The notes under the pieces are model-generated. The model was not told where the DNA came from. It was given only the letters and a program-made list of their open reading frames with translations, and did no database searches. A DNA stretch of 64,000 nt from Leucocoprinus leucothites (taxonomy: Eukaryota; Basidiomycota; Agaricomycetes; Agaricales; Agaricaceae): assembly GCA_013368445.1 (NCBI GenBank), contig JAACJO010000001.1:930001-994000 (forward strand). Direction: 5' to 3'. Shown here in pieces: positions 23,277-40,738 of the stretch. How positions within the stretch are numbered: the stretch's first letter is position 1; each line of letters starts with the position of its first letter. The position numbers and the translations under genes are program-made.

Positions 23277-25943
23277 ATGACGTCTCCAGCTGGAGAAGGG
23301 AATGTGCTTGCGAGCTCGCCAATTTCCATCCAAGGGGGTTCTCCTAGTCATCGCAGGAGTGTATCTCCCGACGACCTCAGCGATATCGCCAGCCATGCCA
23401 GACAGTCACCCACCCGCGCTCGCTCCTTCGACCCCAATGACCCCCACGTCCGCGAACGCCAGCGTACTCTAGATGTCGACATGGCTATTCATCTCTCTCG
23501 TGCTCGCAGGGAAACCCTTAGTACAGGCTCTGTGTCTCCCTATGATCCCATAAACCCCCATACTCTTTCCTCTAGGTCTTCTCCGGAGCGCACCTTTCCA
23601 AATCTATCTGTTTTGTCCCCGCACCCCGAACACGACGCAGAAAGTCTTTCAGGCATTGTCGATGATGACCCCTTGGTTGTTCACCGTGAGCCATCGATTA
23701 CCAACATTCAACACCTCCACCAGGCCCACGATCCCACTCTCCTCGTCTCATTGGCGCCCTCTACCCCTCCAAATGTTCCCGACGACGCCGCTATTTCCAA
23801 TTTTGGTTTGCCTACTTACCAGGCAAATGCCTCTCGTTCCGCTTTCAACTTTGCCACCATGGAGGAATATGCGACCGTAGAGAAGCAAAGACTTGGACTG
23901 ACCTCGCCAGCAATAACGCGGTTTGCTCCTAACGCATTTCGAGGAAAAGCGACTGTTACCGAGGGGGGTACCCCAACTGGCCAGGATGCTCACCTCGAGG
24001 AGGGCCCTGTGGACTCTAGCTCACAGGGCCTCCGCCATCGCAAGCTGAGCACCAGTAATCCGAACCCTCGTTCTAGAAGAGGCATTGGAGGCAAGATGGC
24101 TCTTTTCGAGAGTCCTGCAGGTAAGCCTTCGCTCTGTGTATCCCTCGACTGTGCTCACAAGGTAATATTATAGCTCCCTACGATAATTTCTCTGGGATCC
24201 CGGCTCCCCCTGGTCTGACGCCGACCGGTATTCTTAATACAGGGCACGATCGTCCCTACCGTTTCTCATTCTACTCCAACTCTCTTTCCGCTACTATCCA
24301 TGCGCGCAGCTTGAGCGAGCTTCCTGCAGTTGGCCAAACATTTGAGGATCTTTTTTCAGGTGTTGCCGAACGTAGATCTACCTCTGTTGACCTGGAAAGC
24401 GAGCACCAACGCCAGCCCACCCCTGATGCTCCCGGTGGTGTCTTCGGTGGACCTTCAGGCACGGCTGGTCAACAACAGGCCCCTCCTCCCGATTTTTCTG
24501 AAGCAACTTCGACCATTAATGGAAATAATCGGCGATCCCTGGGAGCAGATGCAAAAATGGGACAGCTAGGTGGAGATAACGATACCGATGGTAAGACATG
24601 GTGGCTGGATGTTCTGAGTCCTAACGATGAAGAAATGAAGATGCTAAGCAAAGTGAGTGAACCCAGAAACATTCCCTCGTTCCCCGCATGAGCTTAACTC
24701 CTCCGCCAGGTGTTCTCCATCCATCCCTTGACCACGGAAGATATCCTCATGGAAGAAACACGAGAAAAAATTGAATTGTTCCGCCACTACTATTTCGTGT
24801 GCTTCCGCAGTTTCGATCAGGATCCCTACAGTCCTACACACCTCGAGCCGTTGAATATGTACATGATTGTGTTCAGAGAGGGTATACTTTCCGTGAGTAT
24901 CCGATGAGTTTATTTCGCTCTTGCTTTAGGTCTTTTTGTTTGTCTTTCTCCTCAATGCTTTCCCTTTAGAATCACAAATTGTGGTGCTCGATCCCTAAAG
25001 GGAATCATTCTTCCGTTGCCATCTCGTCATCGATAATAATTTTACGATGCACTAACTCTTCATTTGTACCTGTCACAGTTCCACTTCCGGCCTACGCCAC
25101 ATCCACAGAACGTTCGTCGTCGCATTAAACAACTTAAAGATTACATCAATGTGACCTCCGACTGGATTTCATACGCGCTTATCGACGACATCACGGATGC
25201 TTTCGGTCCTCTCATTCAGGGCATCGAATACGAAGTCGATAGCATTGACGAGTTGGTTTTAATCCTCAAGGAAGCCGAGCAAAGCGACATGTTACGAAGG
25301 ATTGGAACGTGTAGGAAGAAGGTTATGGGCTTGCTGAGGCTCATGGGTAATAAGGCGGACGTCGTGAAAGGTCTAGCAAAGCGTTGTAATGAGAATTGGA
25401 GAGTGGCGCCCACTTCGGACATTGTAAGTCTAGTCTAGTACCTGAGCCTATACTCCTCTCCCTGAGGGATTATTGACAAATTATGTGCATATAGGGTCTT
25501 TATTTATCTGATATCCAGGACCACTTGATCACAATGACGCAAAACTTGAACCACTACGAGAAGATTCTATCTCGTTCACACTCCAACTATTTGGCTCAGA
25601 TATCCATTGAGATGACGGATGCCAATAACCAGATCAACAACATTCTCTCAAAGCTGACAGCTTTGGGTACGGTACTTATTCCTATGAATTTGGTCACTGG
25701 TGGGTAATTCTTGACGTCGGTCTTCAAAACGTGCAATAATTGTATTGTGACAGGGCTTTGGGGTATGAACGTCCATGTTCCAGGACAATTGGTTGAGGTA
25801 AGTCTTGATTTGAATCACCGGTTTCAATGTTGCTAAAGTCAGAACAGGGTTACGCTTGGTTCCTTTCAATTGTCGCTGGCCTATTTATTTTCGGGATTGT
25901 GGGGACTTATGTAGCATTTAAATTTATGGTTCCAAAGAAATAA
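23277..25943 (+). CDS. CorA-family magnesium transporter (Alr1/Mnr2-like)
   Basis: Seven exons (23277-24120, 24174-24652, 24710-24892, 25079-25423, 25495-25699, 25754-25797, 25848-25943) sum to 2196 nt for 731 residues. The first 400 or so residues are a Ser/Pro-rich cytosolic extension typical of fungal Alr/Mnr2 proteins. The CorA soluble domain follows (WWLDVLSPNDEEMKMLSKVF, IHPLTTEDI, REKIELFRHYYFVCFRSF, then helices with ALIDDITDAFGPLI). Near the C-terminus are TM1 (ILSKLTALGTVLIPMNLVTG) with the diagnostic loop GMN in LWGMNVHVPGQ, and TM2 (WFLSIVAGLFIFGIVGTYV), ending VPKK. It moves Mg2+ across the plasma or vacuolar membrane; which one is not decided by the sequence. The 186 nt intron (24893-25078) is about three times the local norm. 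Confidence 0.92.
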
Positions 25944-26272
25944 CCTTTAATAGATATTTCCCTTGCCTAGTAATTTTCTTATTACTTCATTCTATTCAAC
26001 CTTCGCTATAAACGCTTTATCTCATCGCCCAATAGAGCTGTAGTAAACAACATTGTTTCTTGATTACCACCATTATCTAGTAGATGACACGGTTGTATAT
26101 TCCTATAAAGACACGAAATGGACAAGAGAGGTGAAAGCAGACGAGTCAAACAAAACCCAATCAACAAAAACCAATCAGACAGGTAGAAGGGAAGACGAAA
26201 CTGCAAAGGTGCGAAATCACGAGACCAGAACATAAACCAGAAAGCAATACACAAGCAGGAAAAGGAGAAAGA
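25944..26272. other. Convergent intergenic region CorA / KDM5
   Basis: About 330 bp between two 3' ends, AT-rich, with no coding frame. It presumably carries both polyadenylation regions. Confidence 0.5.
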
Positions 26273-32421
<6,149 letters not shown>

Positions 32422-33654
32422 CTCAATAAGTGCAGAAGCTGGTTTTTCTGAGTGGACTAAGCACCAGTTCCAGGCGTTCTGAGGTAGAGAGTGTCAAGAG
32501 AGTAAGTGGCGGAGTTTAAACTAGGCCAGGTTATGTTACTCGAGCGCTTCTGCGTGGGTAATTGCCATTTATATAGATCACAAGGATCCGCTGTTCCTTG
32601 GCTGTCACTCCCCAAGCCACCGAAAAGCCTTGAAGGAAGGCCAATCTCTACAAAGAAAATAGAAGAGACATAGTTCTGTGCTAACCTATCATCGCTCCTT
32701 TTAAGAATCATGCAAACCGATTTTTTCGTCAGCATCCCAAGGGGATCGATATTGACTCCTACGACCCCATGGATATTTTGGGAGAAACAAGTCACACTTA
32801 ATGTGGCCAACATCGCCATGCGGATGGCGACCGAAATTGGTAATCACCATTTCCCATGGTCAACCAGCTCACAACTACTCCTTGGGCAGCTGGTATTAGC
32901 ATGGATGAAGAGAATTCTGCGTGGCCCTGACGGTCACCGATACCCCAGACCTCGACTCCCGCGCGGGCATGCACTGAAACATGCTGCAAGATGACCGCCG
33001 ATGAACCTAAAGTTGTTTTTTAGGCTCTTCTGCGTCCTGAGGCCTATATAATACACGAGGTACACACGGTGAAATGATGACTGTTGTTGTTATGAATCAA
33101 ACGACCTCTGAATCTGATGCCTCCCCATCTTCATGCGCTTCGCAGCGGACGCCAAACAATCGATCGCTGAGAATATGATCCGGAATCAGTACGAGCAACT
33201 CCCACTCCTTGCATTGAGCTAAGCTTGTCGTGGAGCCAGACGATAGCCTGGAAGTTCCCGCATCCTGCCACCTTCCGGATTGCAAAGCCATGCGACCCTG
33301 GAGCATGCCTGATAAGGGGCTAAGACAAAACTTCCCGCCACATACATCAAAGTCATTTAGGCGCCAAGGGTCGCCGACGTGTGATGAAAATCGAGTGATC
33401 TCACGCCGGAATGTGCACAGACCAGTATTCATTGATATCACTCAGAAGGTTCCCGTGTATCACCTTGCAAAGACGCCAGAAAAAAGAACATGATATCCCA
33501 GGCTATCCCAGAAGGATCTTGCTATTCTAATCTAGATCACAGAAGGCGCGGAAAGAACACAGCACCTGTCAAAAAAAGGTAAAAATAGCCACAATATATG
33601 GTGGAGGCCCAAGAGCCGAGGCACATAAACAGCGGTTGGACAGACACGGCAGAT
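32422..33654. other. Intergenic region between KDM5 and PGAP1
   Basis: About 1.2 kb between the KDM5 start and the PGAP1 stop, both on the minus strand. Scattered open frames of up to 120 codons are not protein-like and lack a consistent spliced continuation. It should hold the KDM5 promoter. Confidence 0.45.
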
Positions 33655-36600
33655 TTATAAATCTCTTCTGCGGAGGTCAGTGGCGGTCCAGGAGGCTCCT
33701 CCCCAATAACGGCGGCCAATCCTCACGGCTACTAAAATTGCGAGAGATATTTTTCCTGCGTCGAAAACTCGATGAGGGCGTGTTCCTCCGACCAGAAAGG
33801 AGGTCACGGCTATGGACAGAAGCGCCCACCGCGCGGACATACGGTCCTCAAACCTGAACGCACCGAGCGGTCAATTCAATGGAATTTAATTCAGACATTC
33901 GGATGAGACGTACTTCTGGCGCATGAAGATTGGCGCAGCCGACCACGCCGAAAAATCCACGAGCACTAAAAACGGCGCAACACTCAGGAAAAAGTGGTCT
34001 CCATCGAAGGGAGTGGTCAGTCCAGCAGTTATCAGGGTTCTCACCCAAACCGCCAGCACCGGGGCCGTAAGGGGCAACAGCCAAGTCATGAATAGGAGAA
34101 CATGACAACTGAGGTGATGATTGTCCCGCTGTGTTGAAGTACGATCTCTTGTCGGCTCATCTTGGTGCGAGCTGCAAACATCGTTGGCTGTGGCTTTATT
34201 ACCGCGATCAAGTAGGGGATGATTATCCACCGTCTCACAACCAACCACCTCAGGCCCAGGCGCTGCGCAGGTCATCAACTGGTATATCCAGCATCCCAAA
34301 TAAGCCACCTGCCAGGGAATGAGCAAGAATATCATTACAAAAATGATACCCATCGAGATGGCGGTAGATCGTCCCACGGCTAAGCCTTCATGTCTCCTGA
34401 TAGGGACAATATTCTTGGAAATTAGGCACCGACCAAAAAAAAAATCTTCAATCTTACCTCGTGGCAAAAAACCTCCCGACTGGCCCCAAGACCCATACAA
34501 AAAACTTCAAGACCCACCAAATTGCAATGACTAAACCCGAAGCGATAAGCAGAATCAATGGTGCCAGGGGTGCGAACAAGCCGGAACCGTTAAGTCCCAA
34601 ATATAACCCTGTTGGCCAAGGCAGGAAAGAAGCAAACAAAGACATGGGGGGCATGAAACGCCACAAAAGTCTCGTGTAATATCGCATTGTTTGACCAACG
34701 GATGGCATCGGCGCTGTGAACCCCCAGGTATTAGGTGAACAGGAGTTCTTCATAAAAAACGTGAAGTACAACCTACCGCCTAGGTCATACATTCCTAAGC
34801 CAAGGAATAGAAGCATGGAAGAAACGCCGGCAGCCCAACCAATTATGGTCGTCATATATCGGGAAGCCCATCGACCCCAAGTTGCAAACCAATCAATGGA
34901 TATCTCTAAGCCACTGAGGTGATTGATACAGCTCGATGGCCCGGAGGAATAGATAGTTAAATGGACACCTTTCCTATTTTGGTCGAGCTGGCCTTGGTAT
35001 GGAGCGGGAAGATGGGTATGCAGTAAAATACGACGGTCGCTTATCGGAACCAGGGGATAATAATGTGTCTCTACCGCGTGAGACGTGTGGATTAAGAGTG
35101 GCGCGAGAAGGGAATCTATCGGCTTGTTAAAGCACGCCGACGAATGACAAGAGTAAAGACAGCAGTCTCACCTGCACAGCTGCCTGGTTCTTCAAACCGT
35201 GGTGTTAAGCGGTATACAACCAGGGCATTAGATAACAGTCGCAGAAACTGTACGTCAAGGCGTAAAGAACCCTTGGCCTCAATATTCACTATCGCGCTCT
35301 GAAAAAGGAGTGCTAAAAATGGCACATGACTTGATTAAAGCTTGTCGAGTTAAATCTAACCCAATAGACGTACAAGATATTGAGATTACACTAGTAATTG
35401 CCTCCTTGCGGCTGAATCCTGCAGCTACCCAACCCTGACCATTGCCATTCGCAACCTTGATACCAACCCATTGTCCGGTTGGCGGTGTTATTTCTGCTTC
35501 ATACAAAACTACTCCATCAGACTCGTCAACTCCACCGGAATTGGGATCCGATGAAAGACGAGGGCTGGGGAAGGGCTGTCCTAGAATTGGTTGGGGTATC
35601 AACTTGAGGGTAACTGGGGTGAGAGCAGTGCAATAGGGTGAATCATGATCCTTCCGGATTATTGCGCAGCTAAAAACCGAGACTTGGAGGGTATGTTGGG
35701 TCTGCGGGGAGACAGGGGCTATGGCACCCTTTCCGACCAGCACGCTCAATCTTGCGAGGGGCTGCTCGCCTGAAGCCGGAGGCAAAGGGAGTAGATAGAT
35801 GTGGGAGCCCACGGGTTTTCGTATGAACTGCTGGTCTTGCGGGATGACCTCATACGAAGCACGATCAGAAAGCTCGAAGCTTGGGCTACCCGTCAAATCC
35901 ACCGAGATGTCGGGAGGAAGTTCATGGCCATCGCGAAGCCAAGTATCTAAAATTTCTTGCTTTCTTGCTAGATCATTCTCAGAAGAAAGTTCCAAGAGGG
36001 CTCGAGCTACTCGCCACCGAACTTGGTGGCACCAAACCATCTCCCTATGGCCCACTCCAGTCCAAGCGCCTTCCAATGCAGAAGTAAAGACTGTCCTGCG
36101 GTATGACCTGCCGTTAGAAGAAGCGGGTAACACGCACGACTCAGAAGGTATCATCATGTCTGTTGCTCCGCCACAAAGGGATAAAATGGGGGTAGTATTG
36201 TTTTTGAGATTGTAGTGGATATTCGCGTAGATATCATCTACTCTTGAGTCAAACCGAGCGGGAGGAAGGTTGTGGGGTGTTGACATAGTGATAATTGCGG
36301 AGATTCGCTCTGAAGGTAGAAGTGCAGTACCAACGATGCCACCCATCGAGTGACCTAAAACAATCAGCTGGGTGTTCGGTGGATAGTGGGATAGAATGTA
36401 GTCGACTGCTTTGGACGTGTACTCGATCTGGGAATGCAGCGTAGTCCCATGGAAAGCTGATAGATCTTCATTGAACTCGACTATAATGCAGCAAGAGTAA
36501 GGTCCAGGTAGGCTTCTGAGTTTTATATATTAACGTACCTGCATAGAAATCCAGTGCGCTGACTCCTTTGGAAACGAAGTATGTTGAAGCTTGTCCGGGC

Positions 36601-36985
36601 GATGAATAGAATTGTCTGGCAGCAGATGATGCAATGGATCGAACTTGATGAGAAGAACCAGCATTGCCGGGAATAAATAATACAGGGAGCCCATTCGGAA
36701 TCTGTGTGATTCAAGATATATAGTCTGGCAGACAATAATTTGTGGGTGGCTTACCTGAGAATCCCAACCGACTTCTCGGTACAACCAGAGACTATATCGC
36801 TGGGACAAACGGGACCAGGAAGCATTAAAGCCGTCCCTCAGGACGTATGATGGTGACATGTAGGACATCCTGCATCCTTGTGGCGACAGAGTGCCAGCAA
36901 TATCATTGTTTGCTAATAGGAATATCAAAACGGCCAGCATGGAGAAGCATGCCAATGGCCCAGTAGAAGATAACATGCCTTGCAT
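33655..36985 (-). CDS. BST1: GPI inositol-deacylase (PGAP1/Bst1)
   Basis: The first exon (from 36985) has an N-terminal membrane segment ([16 protein letters not shown]) and [16 protein letters not shown]. The next gives [20 protein letters not shown], followed by the lipase nucleophile elbow [11 protein letters not shown] (Ser in GHSMGG, about 36350) and [14 protein letters not shown] large luminal region follows ([21 protein letters not shown] holds the conserved His region), then a C-terminal multi-pass membrane part ([58 protein letters not shown]). The enzyme removes the acyl chain from inositol of GPI anchors in the ER, enabling ER exit of GPI proteins. The 3' end is less certain: I place the stop at 33655 after [17 protein letters not shown]. 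Another open frame with a hydrophobic end runs to 33537. Confidence 0.88.
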
Positions 36986-37334
36986 GCTTGCGCGCGAGGC
37001 GGGAGCGGTTTGGAGAATGAATTGTTGTCATCAAACGGAGCGCGTTTAAATCTAGACTCCCACAGTCGTGTCATTGGTAGCCACATTCACATTATTCAAA
37101 ATATCAGAATTGTATCGCGACAGCTTGCTTTGCATTGCAAAGAATCATTAATTGGTGTTCTTCAGACGAATTCGCACAAACACTGTGCACCCATCCAATT
37201 CAAAAGAAATTGACCATGATAACCGAAACGAAGAACTAATTGACTATGTGATAACGACATAAAATGCAATGCAGAATGAGTAGTGCGACGAAATGTCGCT
37301 AATAGCGTGCAAGAGATACAAGGGAGCTTCGAGT
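36986..37334. other. Intergenic region PGAP1 / 14-3-3
   Basis: About 350 bp between the PGAP1 start and the 14-3-3 stop, both minus strand. No gene is seen; it should hold the PGAP1 promoter. Confidence 0.5.
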
Positions 37335-38217
37335 TTACTCGTCGGCGTTTGCTTCAGCGCCCTCTTCCTTGTTACTTTCGGCAGCCTCCTGCATATCCGA
37401 AGTCCACAACGTGAGGTTGTCGCGGAGAAGCTGCATGATCAGTGTTGAGTCCTTGTAGCTTTCTTCTGATAGTGTGTCAAGCTCAGCAATTGCATCATCG
37501 AATGCCTGCTTAGCAAGGTGGCAAGCTCGGTCAGGGCTGTTAAGGATTTCATAGTAGAATACGGAGAAGTTGAGGGCAAGGCCAAGGCGGATGGGGTGTG
37601 TGGGAGGAAGCTCAGTGACAGCAACATCAGATGCAGCCTTGTAAGCTTCGAGAGACTTGTCGGCGCTGTCTTTGCGCGTATCGCCGGTAGCGAACTCAGC
37701 GAGGTAGCGGTGGTAGTCACCCATCCTGTGAGAAGTGATCAGTGCGATTCTTGTGGGGTATCACCAAGGTACAAACATTTTGTGGTAGAACACTTTCGAC
37801 TCGCCAGTGGCAGCAGACGGGATAAGGTGCTTGTCAAGAACTTCAAGTATATCTCGGCAAATCGTGGCAAGTTCTGCCTCGATCTTCTCGCGGTATTCCT
37901 TGATCATCTTCACTTGTGCCTCATTACCCTTGGATTCCTCCTTCTGCTCGATGGAGGAGACGATGCGCCATGATGCGCGACGGGCACCAATGACGTTCTT
38001 GTATGCAACAGAGAGGAGGTTACGCTCCTCGACGGTAAGTTCCTGGTCTTTCGAAGCGACCTTCTTCATGTTCTCGACCATTTCTGCACAATAAAACGCG
38101 ACGGTTAGACTCTCAATACGCGTTCGGGTAGGAGTAGTCATACACACCTTCATAACGCTCTGCCTGCTCAGCGAGCTTGGCGAGGTAGACGAGATCTTCA
38201 CGTTGGGCGGATGACAT
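37335..38217 (-). CDS. 14-3-3 protein
   Basis: The start [23 protein letters not shown] leads, after a short intron at about 38148-38094, into [40 protein letters not shown]. That is the N-terminal dimer region and helix 3 of 14-3-3. The phosphopeptide groove residues are present: Lys in VAYKNVIG, the Arg in RRASWRI, and the Arg-Tyr pair in [11 protein letters not shown]. The second signature ([19 protein letters not shown]) is followed by an acidic C-terminal tail ending NADE. It is a dimeric phosphoserine/phosphothreonine-binding regulator, like yeast Bmh1/2. The protein is about 255 residues, the normal length. The ATG at 38217 follows a clear consensus and no upstream in-frame alternative is needed. 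Confidence 0.97.
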
Positions 38218-38462
38218 CTATACGAATGTGTGAGACATGCGATACGCGCTGCGCGACGCGTCGAGTACATACATTGATGGTGGAGATAAGGTGTCGGATA
38301 GCTGGGACGGCAATGAGCAAGGTGGGCGAGCACGACGGCAACAAAGACTTACGGGAAAGGGGGCGTCGATAAGGCTGATAGACAGAAGGTGAGGAGTGAT
38401 GGGGCAGAAACCTCCAATAAACCCAACCTAAATTAAAGGAGCTTGGGCAGAGGGTTCAGTGT

Positions 38463-38511
38463 CACGTGCATTTGTCGGCCTAGGGCAAAGGGTTGCGCTA
38501 TTTGTCACGTG
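38463..38511. promoter_or_regulatory. Paired CACGTG boxes upstream of 14-3-3
   Basis: Two perfect CACGTG palindromes, at 38463-38468 and 38506-38511, lie about 250-290 bp upstream of the 14-3-3 start and 43 bp apart (about four helical turns). CACGTG is the core site of bHLH factors such as Cbf1/Pho4-type regulators. A role here is inferred from position only. Confidence 0.35.
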
Positions 38512-40738
38512 TCCTTTCCATGGAACTTTCTGCCATCAGTCTACTTTCGTTCTTGTTGCCACCCCTTCTTGTTTAAGCACAGATGTTATCTTGACAACAA
38601 CTGTTATCAAGCAACCAAGGACAGCTTTATACCGTTGCGAAGGCCGTATTTCTTTGAACAATGGTCTCTACAAGCACTATAAAACCATACGTAGTATTTT
38701 TTTCTGCTTCTCTGAAGGACAGAAGGGCCAGTCAGAGCACTCGATCACACTTACGTCTGGGTAGGCGCGAAACTGAATTTGTTCTAGCGCCTCCTCTCCC
38801 CACACTGCCAAAATGCTCGTTTGCTTGTCATCGCCCCGGCACTCAACAAGAATCTATCAAATTCGACACAGGTTATCTATATGCTGCGATCCATTGAGAA
38901 GGAGGTGGTTCTGCCTCCCACGTTGATAGATGAGGGCACGTAAAGATAGGCTGTGAGTGTGGACAAATTCGGGGTGCGGAACTCAAGGCGCCTCGAGCCG
39001 ATGTTTGTAACTGTATCAAGTTATCCGGACCTGCAAATCGGGCAATGGTGATCTATTTAAGGTATGCGTTATCCTACGTGATTTTCAGGATGCATTCTAT
39101 CGCAATATGTGAGAGCCAGTAGCCAATACCTACAACCTCCTTCAGTGGTTGACAATGAAACACCACACTGCCGCTGTATAGATCGACGTTTCGGAAATCA
39201 TAATTCTTGATTGTTTTCAAAGAATCAATTTCACGGAGCTTATGATCTATCCGTCACCAAGGTCAACAATGAGAACGAAGTACAACAATTGCGGATTGTT
39301 GTTCGTGACGGGGTCAGATGTAGTAGTGACTGGCACCACAGTGGTTGCATCTGAATTGAGGGTTCTTTCTGCCTTCTCTGTCTGCTTTCAAACGTTATTT
39401 GCTCGTTTGCCCTGGCCCTGATGAGTGTTCAGTAATACGGTTAAATGTGATGTATAAACGGACGTTTCAAAGCGAGCACCGACCTTGATCAGGGATCCGT
39501 TGTTCAGTGTTTCAACAGTGGACCTGCCCCTCGGTTACCAAAAATGTATATTTCAGTATATTTATAGAAGGCTCATATCCTTCATGGCCTTAATGCCAAT
39601 TTTGATGGCCTGGTGCTGTGGGTGTCTTATGCACCGTGATAAAGTTCAATGGAAGTGCCGAGGACAAATCGCAGTGAGTAGACATGTGATGCTCAATGCA
39701 CATTCCCTTTGCCCTGCTAAGTAAATGAATGCATTCCGGGAGAAGGTTCAGGTGATGTAGTTCCATTTCACAGCGCTTGGGCTGAGGGCGTACACGCACA
39801 CTCCCGCGGCCAGCGCGCAAGTGAAAGGAGAGATTTCTCGCAGAGCGATGGTCAATTAATCTTGGTGAATGTCACTAGTGCAGCGCTGATAGGGTCGCGA
39901 AGTCGCCTAGCACACCAGAAGACCTCTCTGCAACTGGAAAGTGTCACCCCAGTCCAGAGATGTGTTTCTGAGAAGCCCTGCCCTACATAGCCTGAAAGCT
40001 CCCGAGAGGGAATTCATGCCATGATGTTTAGTAGTTTTCACACCGGTTCCCCGCCGACTGAGAGCTGAATTCAAGCTGTCGCCTACCGCTTCAAAAGGAG
40101 CCATCGATAACTCGGCTCGGCTAAGCGCTCCTGAGTCCTGGTTCAGGAGGTTCATAGATAGGGAAGCACAAATAGTCTTCGTCAGTATGTATATCATCGC
40201 GAGATAATTTACTACATCGCCCGAGGCACATTTGGCATGGACTATATCTAAAAGCCCGGACTCGGAGGTAGACCTCGAGCTTCCGCTACCATTCCAGATC
40301 AAAAACCTGATCCGCATGAGATAAAAAGACCAAGATGCTCAAAATTCCCAGTCGTGCCTCTGTGGCGCCAGACTTTCCAGCAGCACGGACCAGGTGGTTG
40401 AATTGAACGCAGACAGTTTGGCAATTTTTATCCATGCTGTTAAATTTTATCGGAGATTCGTTTGACGTGAAAGTCAAGCGATGCTTCTCAGATTCTTCTG
40501 TCCCGCAAAAGCAAGGAATCAGTCACAGATGGGGTTTAAACAATAGGTGTCAGAGGTTACACAGAACCCTCGTCATCGTTCCAGGGAGCACTAAAGATGG
40601 CGTGGGATTGGATCTCCATATTGGGCCACATATACCATGATGGCATCAAGCTAAAAGTGATCGGCTTTCACAGGTCCGGGGTGTACCCTGGAGTGACAGC
40701 ACCTCTCAGCAGCGTCCGTGTCGCGCGAAACATATAGT
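38512..40738. other. Gene-empty interval between 14-3-3 and CLPTM1
   Basis: About 2.2 kb with no frame that looks like protein, no tRNA and no clear terminal repeats. It is the largest empty stretch in the window. It could hold long promoters, a non-coding RNA or decayed mobile DNA, but I see no positive evidence for any of these. Confidence 0.45.
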
